Source: Belliella aquatica (GTDB taxonomy: Bacteria; Bacteroidota; Bacteroidia; Cytophagales; Cyclobacteriaceae). Taken from it: a stretch of DNA of 64,000 bases. The notes below the pieces were generated by a model, which did no database searches, had not been told where the DNA came from, and was given only the letters and a program-made list of their open reading frames with translations. Location of the stretch: assembly GCF_014637795.1 (NCBI RefSeq), contig NZ_BMFD01000001.1:160518-224517 (forward strand), given 5' to 3'. Positions 25,260 through 33,725 of this stretch are shown here, in pieces. The position numbers and the translations under genes were made by a program. Every line of letters starts with the position of its first letter. The first letter of the stretch is position 1.

Positions 25260-26191
25260 TGTCTTTTCATGTAATAAGCAAGTCTTTCAATTCCAACTAC
25301 CAACAGAATACCGAAAGAAAAAGCCAATATTGCCTGTAAAAATAAGGATTCTTCTCCAGTTACAGCAAGGTAATTTTGAGGAAGAATATTTTCTGTCAAA
25401 AGTGGCTTCTGAGCTCCAGAAGAAGACAAGCGATAACTCAACACGACTTTCCAAGGCCAAAGCTTGTTGATAGAACCCAGCATAAATCCTGACAACAATC
25501 CAATAGTAATGGCATGGTGCTTTTTCAAAAGCCAAGAAATAACGCGGCTAAAAGCTAAAAGCCCCGTGATACATCCAGCTCCAAAAATGGCAATAACCAA
25601 AATATTTCTTTCCGATACTGCAGCTAATATTCTTTCATATTGGCCTAGCATCAAAAGAAGAAAACTTCCTGATACTCCAGGCAAAATCATCGCACAAATA
25701 GCTATTGCGCCAGCAACAAAGGTGAACCAATATCCATCAGGTGAACTTACTGGTGGAATACTGGTAAATAGATAGGCGCCAATGATTCCTATCAAAATAG
25801 CTACGACAACAGCCAAAGACCATTTTTTGATATCCCGAAGAATAATGATAGCAGAAATGATAATCAGACCACCGAAAAATGACCATACCGGAATGGGATG
25901 GTTTTCGATCATATAGGTGATCAACTTAGAGAGTGCGAATATGCTGGTCAATATTCCCAATAATAGCGTTGCTAGAAAAGCACCATTAATGTGCTTCCAC
26001 AAGGCTTTGATTTGAAATTTGAAGAGCAACTTAAGTGCAGTTTGATCTATGGAGTTGATGCTGTCGAGCAACTTTTCATAGATTCCTGTGATTAAGGCGA
26101 TTGATCCTCCCGACACACCAGGAACGATGTCAGCTGCGCCCATTGACATTCCTTTCAGAAAGGTAAGGACTGTATCTTTGAATTGAGTCAT
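25256..26191 (-). CDS. DUF368 protein, undecaprenyl-phosphate translocase (PopT-like)
   Basis: A multi-spanning membrane protein, about 311 residues from the ATG at 26191 (a start further up at 26236 would add a non-hydrophobic leader and overlap the hairpin region). The two half-signatures are ADIVPGVSGGSIALITGIYE near the N-terminus and CAMILPGVSGSFLLLMLGQYE in the second half, indicating an internal duplication, typical of DUF368. Members of this family have been shown to recycle undecaprenyl phosphate across the inner membrane. This would support both peptidoglycan and the surface polysaccharides encoded at 3-21 kb. Confidence 0.88.
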   Translation of the reverse strand: MTQFKDTVLTFLKGMSMGAADIVPGVSGGSIALITGIYEKLLDSINSIDQTALKLLFKFQIKALWKHINGAFLATLLLGILTSIFALSKLITYMIENHPIPVWSFFGGLIIISAIIILRDIKKWSLAVVVAILIGIIGAYLFTSIPPVSSPDGYWFTFVAGAIAICAMILPGVSGSFLLLMLGQYERILAAVSERNILVIAIFGAGCITGLLAFSRVISWLLKKHHAITIGLLSGFMLGSINKLWPWKVVLSYRLSSSGAQKPLLTENILPQNYLAVTGEESLFLQAILAFSFGILLVVGIERLAYYMKRQ

Positions 26192-26204
26192 GAATGAAAA
26201 CGAA

Positions 26205-26236
26205 TTGGACTGCCTTGTTGAGATAAAGCAGTCCAA
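26205..26236 (-). promoter_or_regulatory. Hairpin in the comA-popT intergenic region
   Basis: TTGGACTGC (26205-26213) pairs perfectly with GCAGTCCAA (26228-26236), with a 14-base loop. It lies after the comA stop (26242) and before the popT ATG (26191). Without a strong T run it is more likely an mRNA processing or stability element, or a weak attenuator, than a full terminator. Confidence 0.45.
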
Positions 26237-26241
26237 GTTTT

Positions 26242-27012
26242 TTATAATTTTATATCTCCAAGGAAATGATCAAAAGTATCACCCCTAAGTCCCAGTCGGA
26301 TAGTTTCTAATGGAATCAGTTCATTTGGAGCGATGTTACCTAGATTGACATTCGCACCGAGCAACTTCACAAACCACACTTGCTGTTCCTTTTGCGGAGC
26401 TTCCCAAATGATTTTTTCTTCAGGAATTTTGGTTAAAATTTCTTCCACAAGACCTTGTCTTACTTCTCCAGAATCTCTAAAAAGCCCAACATTTCCCCCT
26501 TCTCTTGCTTCTCCGATAACTTTCCAAGAACCTGCTTGAAGTTCTTTTTCCATCTGATCAATCCACTTGTATGGAGGGATGATTTTAGCAGCGTCTTTTG
26601 AACCTACTTCTGACAATACAGTGACATCCTTGCAAAGCGTCTCTATAAATTCACATTTCTTGTCATGCGCAAGGCTGATCGATCCATCAGAAACTTCCGC
26701 AAAACTCAAATTATACTTTTCTAGCACTCTTCTGTAGTCTTCAAATTGATTTCTGATTACAAAAGCTTCGAATAAGGTTCCTCCGAAATAAACAGGGATT
26801 CCTGCGTCTTGGTAAATACTTATTTTTTGGGCTAGATTTTTTGTCAAATAAGATGTGGCCCAGCCAAATTTAACGATATCAACAAATTCTCCATGTGCAT
26901 CTACAAAATCCTCAACTTCTCTGATACTGAGACCCTTGTCCATGACCATGGTGAATCCTGCAGAACGTGGTTTTTCTGTACGTACAGGAACGTTGTTTAA
27001 AACGTAGTTCAT
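26242..27012 (-). CDS. Phosphosulfolactate synthase (ComA family)
   Basis: A 256-residue TIM-barrel protein of the (2R)-phospho-3-sulfolactate synthase family, which in methanogens and Bacillus condenses sulfite with phosphoenolpyruvate. Recognisable blocks are KPRSAGFTMVMDKGLS (15-30), VDIVKFGWATSYL (about 44-56), GIPVYFGGTLFEAFV, FAEVSDGSISLAHDKK, VLSEVGSKD, and the GEAREGGNVGLFR phosphate-binding stretch. In Bacteroidota the likely end-product is a sulfonate such as cysteate, used in sulfonolipids; that link is inference. It starts 32 bases after the TPR gene and precedes popT. Confidence 0.85.
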   Translation of the reverse strand: MNYVLNNVPVRTEKPRSAGFTMVMDKGLSIREVEDFVDAHGEFVDIVKFGWATSYLTKNLAQKISIYQDAGIPVYFGGTLFEAFVIRNQFEDYRRVLEKYNLSFAEVSDGSISLAHDKKCEFIETLCKDVTVLSEVGSKDAAKIIPPYKWIDQMEKELQAGSWKVIGEAREGGNVGLFRDSGEVRQGLVEEILTKIPEEKIIWEAPQKEQQVWFVKLLGANVNLGNIAPNELIPLETIRLGLRGDTFDHFLGDIKL

Positions 27013-27043
27013 TTTCTTGATTTTTTCAGGTGATAAAATGATT

Positions 27044-28459
27044 TTAGGAAGGTGAAGAACCTTCCTTAAATTGAGAGATAATCTTGAAAATAGCCTTTTG
27101 GTGCTTCACCTCAGGCATCAAATCATACAAAATTGTATGCTTTTCGAAATCCAAAGTTAATGCATTTTCTAAATAAGTAAAGGCTTCTTTGTATTTACCC
27201 GCTTTGATCAAATAGACGACCAAGCGATAATACAGTTCTGAGTTTTCGGGCAACTCTTCTATCCCTTCTTTGATCACATCTTCTGCTTCTTCGAATCTAT
27301 TTTGATCAAAATAGATTATGGAAAGATTAATGTACGTTTCTACAATTCCAGGCTCTAAATTGATCGCTTCTTCATAAGCTTCAGAGCTTGCATGAAGATT
27401 TCCCAACTGATATTCCGCATCAGCCAGACCAACCCAGTAATTAGCATTGTCGTCAGACAATTTCAATGCCTTCTTGAAATAATGAATAGCTTCAAAAAAT
27501 TTCTCTTTTTTCAGCATACACATTCCTAAGCCAAACCAAGCATCTTCATATTCAGGATCTAATTTTGCTGACTTTTTGAAGTATTTGAAAGCCTGATCAA
27601 TCTGCCCAAGCTTTTCATAAGCAGCACCCATGTAGCAGCAGTTCTCAGAATTGGTACCCTCACAGTTGATCGTGTTTTGATAGGCTTCTAGCGCCAACTC
27701 AAACTGCTCGGTGTTCATGTAAGCATTACCGAGATTAAAATATGCCGAAGCAAAAGTATCATCAATGATCAAAGCATAATCATAGGCTTTGATCGCATCC
27801 TCAAACCTTCCAAGTCTGTTGTAGACGACACCTAAATTGTACCAAGCACCAGCAGAATACGGATCCTGATCTATAAACTCTTGGTAAAATTCTAAGATTT
27901 CATTAAATGACCCTTCTTCCTCTGTGATCATCGCCAATTGAAAAAGCGCATCTTCATGATTGATCTTGACTTTGACACATTCTTTATAATAATAAACGGC
28001 TTTCTCTGTATTTTCATCTGCTCGGTAAAAGGTACCAAGAGAGTAAAAAACCTCAGCTTTGTCTTCTGCTAAGGGAAGAAATTCCTCCAGCATGGCAATC
28101 GCTTCTTTGATACTGCCAGAAATCATCATCGCATTGGTCAAAGCCAAAATGATTTCTTCATTGTTTGGAGAAATGTTGTTGATATTTTCTAAAAGCTCAA
28201 GACCTTCCTCCAACTCATCGTTGAAAATAAGACATTGCGCCTTGAGTAGCTTGATCTCTATGCTAAATGGAAATTTCTCCAAAGCATGGGAAGAGGCTCT
28301 TAGTGCCTTGAGGAATTTTTGATTCTCAAAATAAAAGCGGATGATATCCTCCAGCTCCTCCTCTTCAAAATAAAGGTCTAAATTGGCTTTGAGGGAGTTT
28401 TCAAATCTTTCTACCAACTCTTTATCGTTATTCCATTCGTTTTCAAAATCTCCGGTCAT
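27044..28459 (-). CDS. Tetratricopeptide repeat protein
   Basis: The 471-residue product is almost entirely TPR. The repeats fall every 34 residues with the usual pattern, for example AWYNLGVVYNRLGRFEDAIKAY, AYFNLGNAYMNTEQFELALEAY, CYMGAAYEKLGQIDQAFKYF, AWFGLGMCMLKKEKFFEAIHYF and TYINLSIIYFDQNRFEEAEDVI; about eleven to twelve units can be counted. It has a short acidic N-terminus and no signal peptide, so it is a cytosolic scaffold. It is the first gene of the operon with comA, popT, aroE and the decarboxylase. Nothing in the sequence identifies its partner. Confidence 0.88.
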   Translation of the reverse strand: MTGDFENEWNNDKELVERFENSLKANLDLYFEEEELEDIIRFYFENQKFLKALRASSHALEKFPFSIEIKLLKAQCLIFNDELEEGLELLENINNISPNNEEIILALTNAMMISGSIKEAIAMLEEFLPLAEDKAEVFYSLGTFYRADENTEKAVYYYKECVKVKINHEDALFQLAMITEEEGSFNEILEFYQEFIDQDPYSAGAWYNLGVVYNRLGRFEDAIKAYDYALIIDDTFASAYFNLGNAYMNTEQFELALEAYQNTINCEGTNSENCCYMGAAYEKLGQIDQAFKYFKKSAKLDPEYEDAWFGLGMCMLKKEKFFEAIHYFKKALKLSDDNANYWVGLADAEYQLGNLHASSEAYEEAINLEPGIVETYINLSIIYFDQNRFEEAEDVIKEGIEELPENSELYYRLVVYLIKAGKYKEAFTYLENALTLDFEKHTILYDLMPEVKHQKAIFKIISQFKEGSSPS

Positions 28460-28604
28460 CGGCTATATTTTAAATTCTAACTTAAGTTACCAATTAAATT
28501 AGTGTCTCAAAATCAATTCAAATTATTTTTTGCTTTGTGAGAATAAATTTGTGCTCCATTCATGTGGAAGCGATTCTCTAAATAAGACATTTACAAACGA
28601 CAGC

Positions 28605-29567
28605 TTATTCTGATTGGTTCTCTTTTGCCCAAGATAGCGTTTCAGACAATGTCCTAAAATTAAAATCAAGTTCCTTCTTGATCTTTTCATTGGACATCTT
28701 GAATTTGAGTTGAGCGAGTTTTGCAGATTGAGGACTGAGAGGTATTTTACTCAAACCAAACAATCTTCCAAGCCAAGAGCCTATTAGAACGATTTTCAAC
28801 ATTCCATTGCAAATAGGTTTATTCGGAGCTTTTTTTCCAAATGCTTTCCCTAATTCTTCGAAAAATTGCTTGTATGAAATAGCATCAGCATTGATGATAT
28901 ACCGTTTTCCCCAAGAGTCTTTGATAAAACATTGTGCTACCGCTTCTGCAACATCTCTTACATCCACGTAATTAATGATGCCAGATGGATAGTAGGAGTT
29001 TTCTTTGAGCACATAGTCATAGATTTTTGTACTCGTTCTGTTGTCCGAGATTTTTCCCAAAACTAAAGATGGATAGACGACCATGACATCCAAGCCTTCT
29101 TGTGCTGCTCTCCAAACTTCCAGTTCTGCCAGATATTTTGAAATGGCATACGATGAGTTAAGTGGAGACTCTGTCCATTTCTGATTTTCCGTGACTGTAA
29201 ATGCGTCCGGTGTTCTTCCAAGGGCGGCCACAGAACTAATATGAATCAGTTTTTTGATGTTTTTTTGGAGCATGACATTGACCACATTGGTAGTACCCAC
29301 CAAGTTCACCTCCATCAATGCCTTCTTGTCTTTGTCAAGGTATGAAACCAATCCTGCCACATGAATAACCATGTCCATACCTTCAAATGCAGCTTCTAGA
29401 GATTGATAGTCATTGATATCTCCTTCTATCCAATTGATTCTTTTGTCCTGAAGAAGAGTCGTATCGCTTTTTACCCTTTTGAGCGCATAGATCTCTCCTA
29501 AATTAAGAAACTTATCAGCAATATAACTCCCAAGCAATCCTGATGCACCTGTAACTAGTATTTTCAT
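28605..29567 (-). CDS. NAD(P)-dependent epimerase/dehydratase (extended SDR)
   Basis: A 320-residue extended SDR. N-terminal MKILVTGASGLLGSYIAD has the GxxGxxG cofactor loop, and the active site YAISKYLAE (YxxxK) comes after HISSVAALGRTPDA. The pattern resembles dihydroflavonol-4-reductase-like or nucleotide-sugar epimerases, and the exact substrate is unknown. It starts 4 bases inside the CpsB gene and ends the rfbC-cpsB-SDR operon, so a role in nucleotide-sugar or surface-glycan metabolism is reasonable but not shown. Confidence 0.85.
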   Translation of the reverse strand: MKILVTGASGLLGSYIADKFLNLGEIYALKRVKSDTTLLQDKRINWIEGDINDYQSLEAAFEGMDMVIHVAGLVSYLDKDKKALMEVNLVGTTNVVNVMLQKNIKKLIHISSVAALGRTPDAFTVTENQKWTESPLNSSYAISKYLAELEVWRAAQEGLDVMVVYPSLVLGKISDNRTSTKIYDYVLKENSYYPSGIINYVDVRDVAEAVAQCFIKDSWGKRYIINADAISYKQFFEELGKAFGKKAPNKPICNGMLKIVLIGSWLGRLFGLSKIPLSPQSAKLAQLKFKMSNEKIKKELDFNFRTLSETLSWAKENQSE

Positions 29568-30316
29568 AAAGTCTTGTTCAACAAGTCCAGCGCTTGCAAT
29601 TTTTCATAATACTTACTTTGGGGAAGTGTTTCCAAAGCATCCAAATACCTTCCATTATGACAATCCGTACCCACCAACTTCACCCTGTTTTCATCAATCA
29701 GCGTTTCGGCAAATAACTTGCTCTCTTTGGAATAAAACCCTGTCAATGAAAGCAGATTAATTTGAAAAAAAACGTCTCTATCCAATAAATCATGAACTAG
29801 TTTCTTGTCATTCAGCAAATAAAAATACCGCTCAGGATGAGCCAATATAGGCTTATAATGCTGAAGTTCTAGCTCAAATAAAGTCTCCAGAAAAATCGCA
29901 GGCTTCTCTATAAATCCCGTCTCTACTAAAATCAAATTGTCTGAAACAGTCAGCAACTGCTCTCCTCTTTTAATTTTCTCAAAAAAGAATTCATCCAAAT
30001 AGTACTCTGCCGCACCATGAATTTCTATATCGATATCCTGATTTGATAATTCCTCTCTCAGTGTCTTTATCCCTTTGACTACAATCTCAGGCGTATTTTT
30101 ATAAAATTCCCACATGATATGGGGCGTAGTGATGATTTTTTTCAACCCATAACCTTTGAGCCTTTGGATCAAATCTATGGATTGTTCCAATGTTTTTGAT
30201 CCATCATCTACACCAGGTATCAAGTGAGAGTGCATATCCACCTGCATCCAATCTAACCGAAGCTTTTCTTTAGATGTATTGGATGGACTCTTTTTGAAAA
30301 AATCGAAAATACTCAT
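29564..30316 (-). CDS. CpsB/CapC family tyrosine-protein phosphatase (PHP domain)
   Basis: A 250-residue manganese-dependent PHP-type phosphatase. Metal-binding motifs are DMHSHLIPGVDDGS (28-41), TTPH, an ILAHPERY stretch around 184-191, and a late GTDCHN. Such enzymes dephosphorylate the capsular tyrosine kinases (BY-kinases) that control chain length. The Wzz protein at 16.8 kb lacks a kinase domain and no BY-kinase is in the window, so the target is probably encoded elsewhere. It lies one base downstream of rfbC. Confidence 0.87.
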   Translation of the reverse strand: MSIFDFFKKSPSNTSKEKLRLDWMQVDMHSHLIPGVDDGSKTLEQSIDLIQRLKGYGLKKIITTPHIMWEFYKNTPEIVVKGIKTLREELSNQDIDIEIHGAAEYYLDEFFFEKIKRGEQLLTVSDNLILVETGFIEKPAIFLETLFELELQHYKPILAHPERYFYLLNDKKLVHDLLDRDVFFQINLLSLTGFYSKESKLFAETLIDENRVKLVGTDCHNGRYLDALETLPQSKYYEKLQALDLLNKTL

Positions 30317-30865
30317 TTATAAACCTCCCGTTTGTCTTTTAAATTCTTCTAATGTCGGCCAAGTATTGTCTTTTTCTGATAAGATTGGATTTTCTACTTG
30401 CCAGTCAATAGCTAACTCAGGATCATTCCAAAGAATTCCTCCCTCGGCTTCTTTATTGTAATAGTTCGAACATCTATATAAGAAAACTGCCGTCTCCAAC
30501 ACCGAAAAACCATGTGCAAAGCCAGCTGGAATATATAATGCATTGTTGATCTTACTATCAAGAATAATACTCAACGATTGTCCAAAAGTTTTTGAATCCT
30601 TTCTTAAATCTACAATCACATCGAGGACCTTTCCTATGATGACACGAACCAACTTGGCCTGAGCATGGGGTTCTTTTTGAAAATGAAGTCCACGAATAGT
30701 CCCTGCTTGGGAGTAAGATTGATTTTCTTGCACCCAATTCACATGAATTCCTTGTGATTCTAGAGCCTCAGCTTTAAAAGATTCAAAGAAATAACCTCTA
30801 CTATCTTCAAAAACTCGGGGTACAAGTTCAAAAACTCCTTCGAAGGGCGTTGAATTAATTTTCAT
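30317..30865 (-). CDS. rfbC: dTDP-4-dehydrorhamnose 3,5-epimerase
   Basis: A 182-residue cupin epimerase, the third enzyme of dTDP-L-rhamnose synthesis. Family blocks: VFEDSRGYFFESFKAEAL (about 18-35), GTIRGLHFQKEPHAQAKLV with the catalytic His, GKVLDVIVDLRKDSKTFGQ, LYIPAGFAHGFSVLE and the aromatic YRCSNYYNKEAEGG. Its length equals the family norm. rfbA, rfbB and rfbD are not in this window. A TATCTTTG -7 element lies 53-60 bases upstream, divergent from hflX. Confidence 0.93.
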   Translation of the reverse strand: MKINSTPFEGVFELVPRVFEDSRGYFFESFKAEALESQGIHVNWVQENQSYSQAGTIRGLHFQKEPHAQAKLVRVIIGKVLDVIVDLRKDSKTFGQSLSIILDSKINNALYIPAGFAHGFSVLETAVFLYRCSNYYNKEAEGGILWNDPELAIDWQVENPILSEKDNTWPTLEEFKRQTGGL

Positions 30866-30917
30866 ATGATCTGATTTAGTTTACGAAGTTTGTGGACTTT
30901 TATTTTCATTAAAGCAT

Positions 30918-30925
30918 CAAAGATA
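30918..30925 (-). promoter_or_regulatory. Candidate -7 box for rfbC
   Basis: TATCTTTG on the minus strand, fitting the Bacteroidota TAnnTTTG consensus, 53 bases before the ATG. I found no convincing -33 TTTG partner. Confidence 0.35.
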
Positions 30926-30947
30926 ATAGGAATTCATCCGAGGATGG

Positions 30948-30955
30948 TATTTTTG
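30948..30955 (+). promoter_or_regulatory. Candidate -7 box for hflX
   Basis: TATTTTTG on the plus strand, 67 bases before the hflX ATG. The -33 partner is not evident, so this is tentative. Confidence 0.3.
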
Positions 30956-31022
30956 TAAGATAATAGAACAGGAACTAAAAAGCTGATCTTTTCCTTTTCA
31001 ATGACAGCGCTCAAAATATAAT

Positions 31023-32282
31023 ATGACTAAATATTCCAAAAAACTTCAAAAATTACACGAAACAGCTCCCAAAGAAGATACTGCTGTACTTGTAGCCTTA
31101 ATCAAGCAAGGGCAGTCGGACAGACAAGTTCATGATTATTTGGACGAGCTGGCTTTTTTGACTGAGACATTGGGTGCAAAAACTGTCTATAAATTCACTC
31201 AAAGACTCGAAAAACCCGATGTGAAGAGCTTTGTTGGAACAGGAAAATTAGAAGAAATCAGAACATATATCGAACATTTTGAGGTCGATATGGTGATTTT
31301 TGATGATGACCTTTCTCCATCACAGATGAGAAACTTGGAGAATGAACTTAAAGTAAAAGTGTATGACCGCTCACTCTTGATCTTGGATATATTTCTCAAA
31401 AGAGCCCAGACTGCACAAGCAAAAACTCAAGTTGAATTGGCAAGATTTCAATACCTTTTGCCTCGACTGACTAATATGTGGACTCACTTGGAAAGACAAA
31501 GAGGTGGGACAACCACGCGTGGTGGATCAGGTGAAAAAGAAATTGAAACGGATAAGAGAGACATCCGCGGAAGGATTACACTTCTCAAAGAGAAACTCAA
31601 AGAAGTAGAAAAACAAGGTGTGACTCAACGTAAAAGTAGAAAAGGAATAGTTCGGGTTTCGTTAGTGGGTTATACTAACGTCGGAAAAAGCACCTTGATG
31701 AATCTGATCACTAAAACTGATATTTTAGCCGAAAACAAGCTTTTTGCTACAGTCGATTCTACGGTGAGAAAAGTAGTGCTTGAAAATATTCCTTTCTTGC
31801 TTTCTGATACAGTTGGGTTTATTAGAAAATTACCCACACACTTAATTGAGTCTTTCAAATCTACCTTGGACGAAATCAGAGAAGCTGATTTTTTGATCCA
31901 TGTAGTAGATATCAGCCATCCAGGATTTGAGGATCATATCGCTGTTGTCAACGAGACATTGAATGAAATCGGAGCGAGCGAAAAACCAATGTTGCTTGTT
32001 TTCAATAAAATCGATCTTGTATCGCAGATGCCATCCGAAGAGGAACAAATGAATATGACTGAAATCGAATTAGAAGAAAGTAATTTCCTAGACTTCGAAA
32101 AACTCGCAGAAGCATACAAGAAAAAAACTGGTATTTCTCCTGTTTTCATGGCCGCGGAAAGTGGTCAGAATGTCGAAGAATTTAGAGAGGTCTTGGTCAG
32201 AGAAGTCAAAAAAGAACATAAGAAAATGTATCCGCACTATCTGGAAGATGAAAAGATAGACATGACAGGATTTGAAGAATAA
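31023..32282 (+). CDS. hflX: Ribosome-associated GTPase HflX
   Basis: A 419-residue HflX: an N-terminal GTP-binding/ribosome-contact domain (conserved ALIKQGQSDRQVHDYLDEL and VGTGKLEEI) is followed by a helical linker with ARFQYLLPRLTNMWTHLERQ and a glycine-rich stretch GGTTTRGGSGE. The G domain starts near residue 208 with SLVGYTNVGKSTL (G1), then LLSDTVGFIRKLPT (G3) and VFNKIDL (G4). It splits 50S/30S and rescues stalled ribosomes. A strong terminator follows within 40 bases, and the convergent ceramidase-like gene ends just after it. Confidence 0.95.
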   Translation: MTKYSKKLQKLHETAPKEDTAVLVALIKQGQSDRQVHDYLDELAFLTETLGAKTVYKFTQRLEKPDVKSFVGTGKLEEIRTYIEHFEVDMVIFDDDLSPSQMRNLENELKVKVYDRSLLILDIFLKRAQTAQAKTQVELARFQYLLPRLTNMWTHLERQRGGTTTRGGSGEKEIETDKRDIRGRITLLKEKLKEVEKQGVTQRKSRKGIVRVSLVGYTNVGKSTLMNLITKTDILAENKLFATVDSTVRKVVLENIPFLLSDTVGFIRKLPTHLIESFKSTLDEIREADFLIHVVDISHPGFEDHIAVVNETLNEIGASEKPMLLVFNKIDLVSQMPSEEEQMNMTEIELEESNFLDFEKLAEAYKKKTGISPVFMAAESGQNVEEFREVLVREVKKEHKKMYPHYLEDEKIDMTGFEE

Positions 32283-32285
32283 ATC

Positions 32286-32320
32286 AAAGGGGTTTCAAGA
32301 AATTGAAACCCTTTTTTTTG
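32286..32320 (+). terminator. Intrinsic terminator after hflX
   Basis: AAAGGGGTTTCAA and TTGAAACCCTTTT enclose a GAAA tetraloop and are followed by a run of T. One G-U pair is needed. It lies 3 bases after the hflX stop. Confidence 0.9.
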
Positions 32321-32341
32321 AGCCGAAATTGAGCTAAAATA

Positions 32342-33673
32342 TCACCAGCTTTTCAAAATCAAGCCATTAATCAACTCATTGAAGTACGCCCCATTGTATG
32401 GTCCATACCAATTCATCCCTCGAGCTTCGTGGTAATCGTAATCATAATATTCATCAGGAGTAATGTATCCGATGTAACCCCCATTGAAGGTCGTCAATAT
32501 TAAATTAAGCCCACGACTTTTTGCTAAGGCTTCCCAATCTTTCATAAATACACCCGATATCTCACCACTTGAACTGAGCAAGAGTGTATTACCAAGTAAC
32601 AATACATCAAAATGAGCATTGCTTTTACCAAAAGCTGATTCAAATATCCATGGGTTTAATCTCACATTTTCGCCCAACTTATAATGTGCCTCACGAAGTG
32701 CTATAGGAAGCTTTGAATATGCAATTTTCTCTTTTGAAACAGGGCTGATTTGCTTTACATTTCTGATACTCTGTTGATAAACGGCTTCTGCAAAAGCCTC
32801 TGTATGTTCCGGTTGATTACCTGTTCGAGCAGGACCTTGGCTTCCAACCACCCCTGCTGCAAACAAAGCAAAATCATACATTTTATCTTCTAATTTCTCC
32901 ATCAAATAATGTGGATAATCACCCGATAAGCCCATAAACTTTACCGCCAAAGTAGTCGGATGGGCGCTGTATGTTAAAAATGCTGCACGCTCACCTGACT
33001 TTTTCTGAAATGTCAACTGTCGAATAAAAGGATCAACCTGTCCTCCTTTGATGAATCGATTGTATACCAAAGTATCTGTTTGAGAAATCTGATAATTGAT
33101 AAAAGCAGTATCTTGACTTGCCAAAGCTGATTCTAATCCTTCCAATGTTTTTTGCTCGAGCATTTCTACGATGAATTCATCATACCCACCAAAAGCAACT
33201 TTGCCCATCAACCCAGGAATATAACCTCCAATTCCGCTGTGAGTATGCGTAGCAGTGAAGTAAGTAAAATCGATGGGCAAGCCTTGATTTTCTATACTCG
33301 TTTTTATCCTCTCTGCTAAATAGGGGTGAACGATCAGCAACTCGTAATTCAAAATCGCAATATTTTGAACTCCGTTTCCAACAACCAAAACCCTCACAAA
33401 ACTGCTATCTAGAACAAATTCATATTTTCCACGTGGTGCGTAACCTACCAGGTTTGCAGGTTGCTCAGGAGTCGCGTTGACTTTGGACCAACCCACCTGC
33501 CAAAATTCCCCTTCTGAAAAGTTGGGCTCGAGATTTTCAAGATCTGAAATGGTCTCGAGATAATAGTCCTTTGTCTTATAATCAGACCGGTCAATAGATT
33601 TTGTCAACAATACCCCAACCAAGGAAAGTATAAAAAGCACGATGAAAAATGTAGAAAGGACTTTTTGAAGCAT
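32342..33673 (-). CDS. Neutral/alkaline ceramidase N-terminal domain protein
   Basis: A 443-residue protein of the neutral/alkaline non-lysosomal ceramidase family, with an N-terminal membrane anchor or signal (FFIVLFILSLVGVLLTK, 9-25). Zinc-site and substrate blocks are visible: QVGWSKVNATPEQPANLVGY (59-78), FTATHTHSGIGGYIPG with H143 and H145, and YSAHPTTLAVKF. The C-terminal immunoglobulin-like domain of full-length ceramidases (about 650 aa) is missing. In Bacteroidota these proteins act on ceramide-like or sulfonolipid-related substrates; the true substrate is uncertain. It is convergent with hflX, and 52 bases separate it from purM. Confidence 0.82.
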   Translation of the reverse strand: MLQKVLSTFFIVLFILSLVGVLLTKSIDRSDYKTKDYYLETISDLENLEPNFSEGEFWQVGWSKVNATPEQPANLVGYAPRGKYEFVLDSSFVRVLVVGNGVQNIAILNYELLIVHPYLAERIKTSIENQGLPIDFTYFTATHTHSGIGGYIPGLMGKVAFGGYDEFIVEMLEQKTLEGLESALASQDTAFINYQISQTDTLVYNRFIKGGQVDPFIRQLTFQKKSGERAAFLTYSAHPTTLAVKFMGLSGDYPHYLMEKLEDKMYDFALFAAGVVGSQGPARTGNQPEHTEAFAEAVYQQSIRNVKQISPVSKEKIAYSKLPIALREAHYKLGENVRLNPWIFESAFGKSNAHFDVLLLGNTLLLSSSGEISGVFMKDWEALAKSRGLNLILTTFNGGYIGYITPDEYYDYDYHEARGMNWYGPYNGAYFNELINGLILKSW

Positions 33674-33725
33674 AATATTAATTGGAATGAATATTTATTT
33701 CATCATAGCCCTTAATCTGGTATTT

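Noticed and set aside
25287-25535. 82-codon ORF on the minus strand inside the DUF368 gene
   Set aside because: A frame-shifted shadow of the membrane protein coding sequence.
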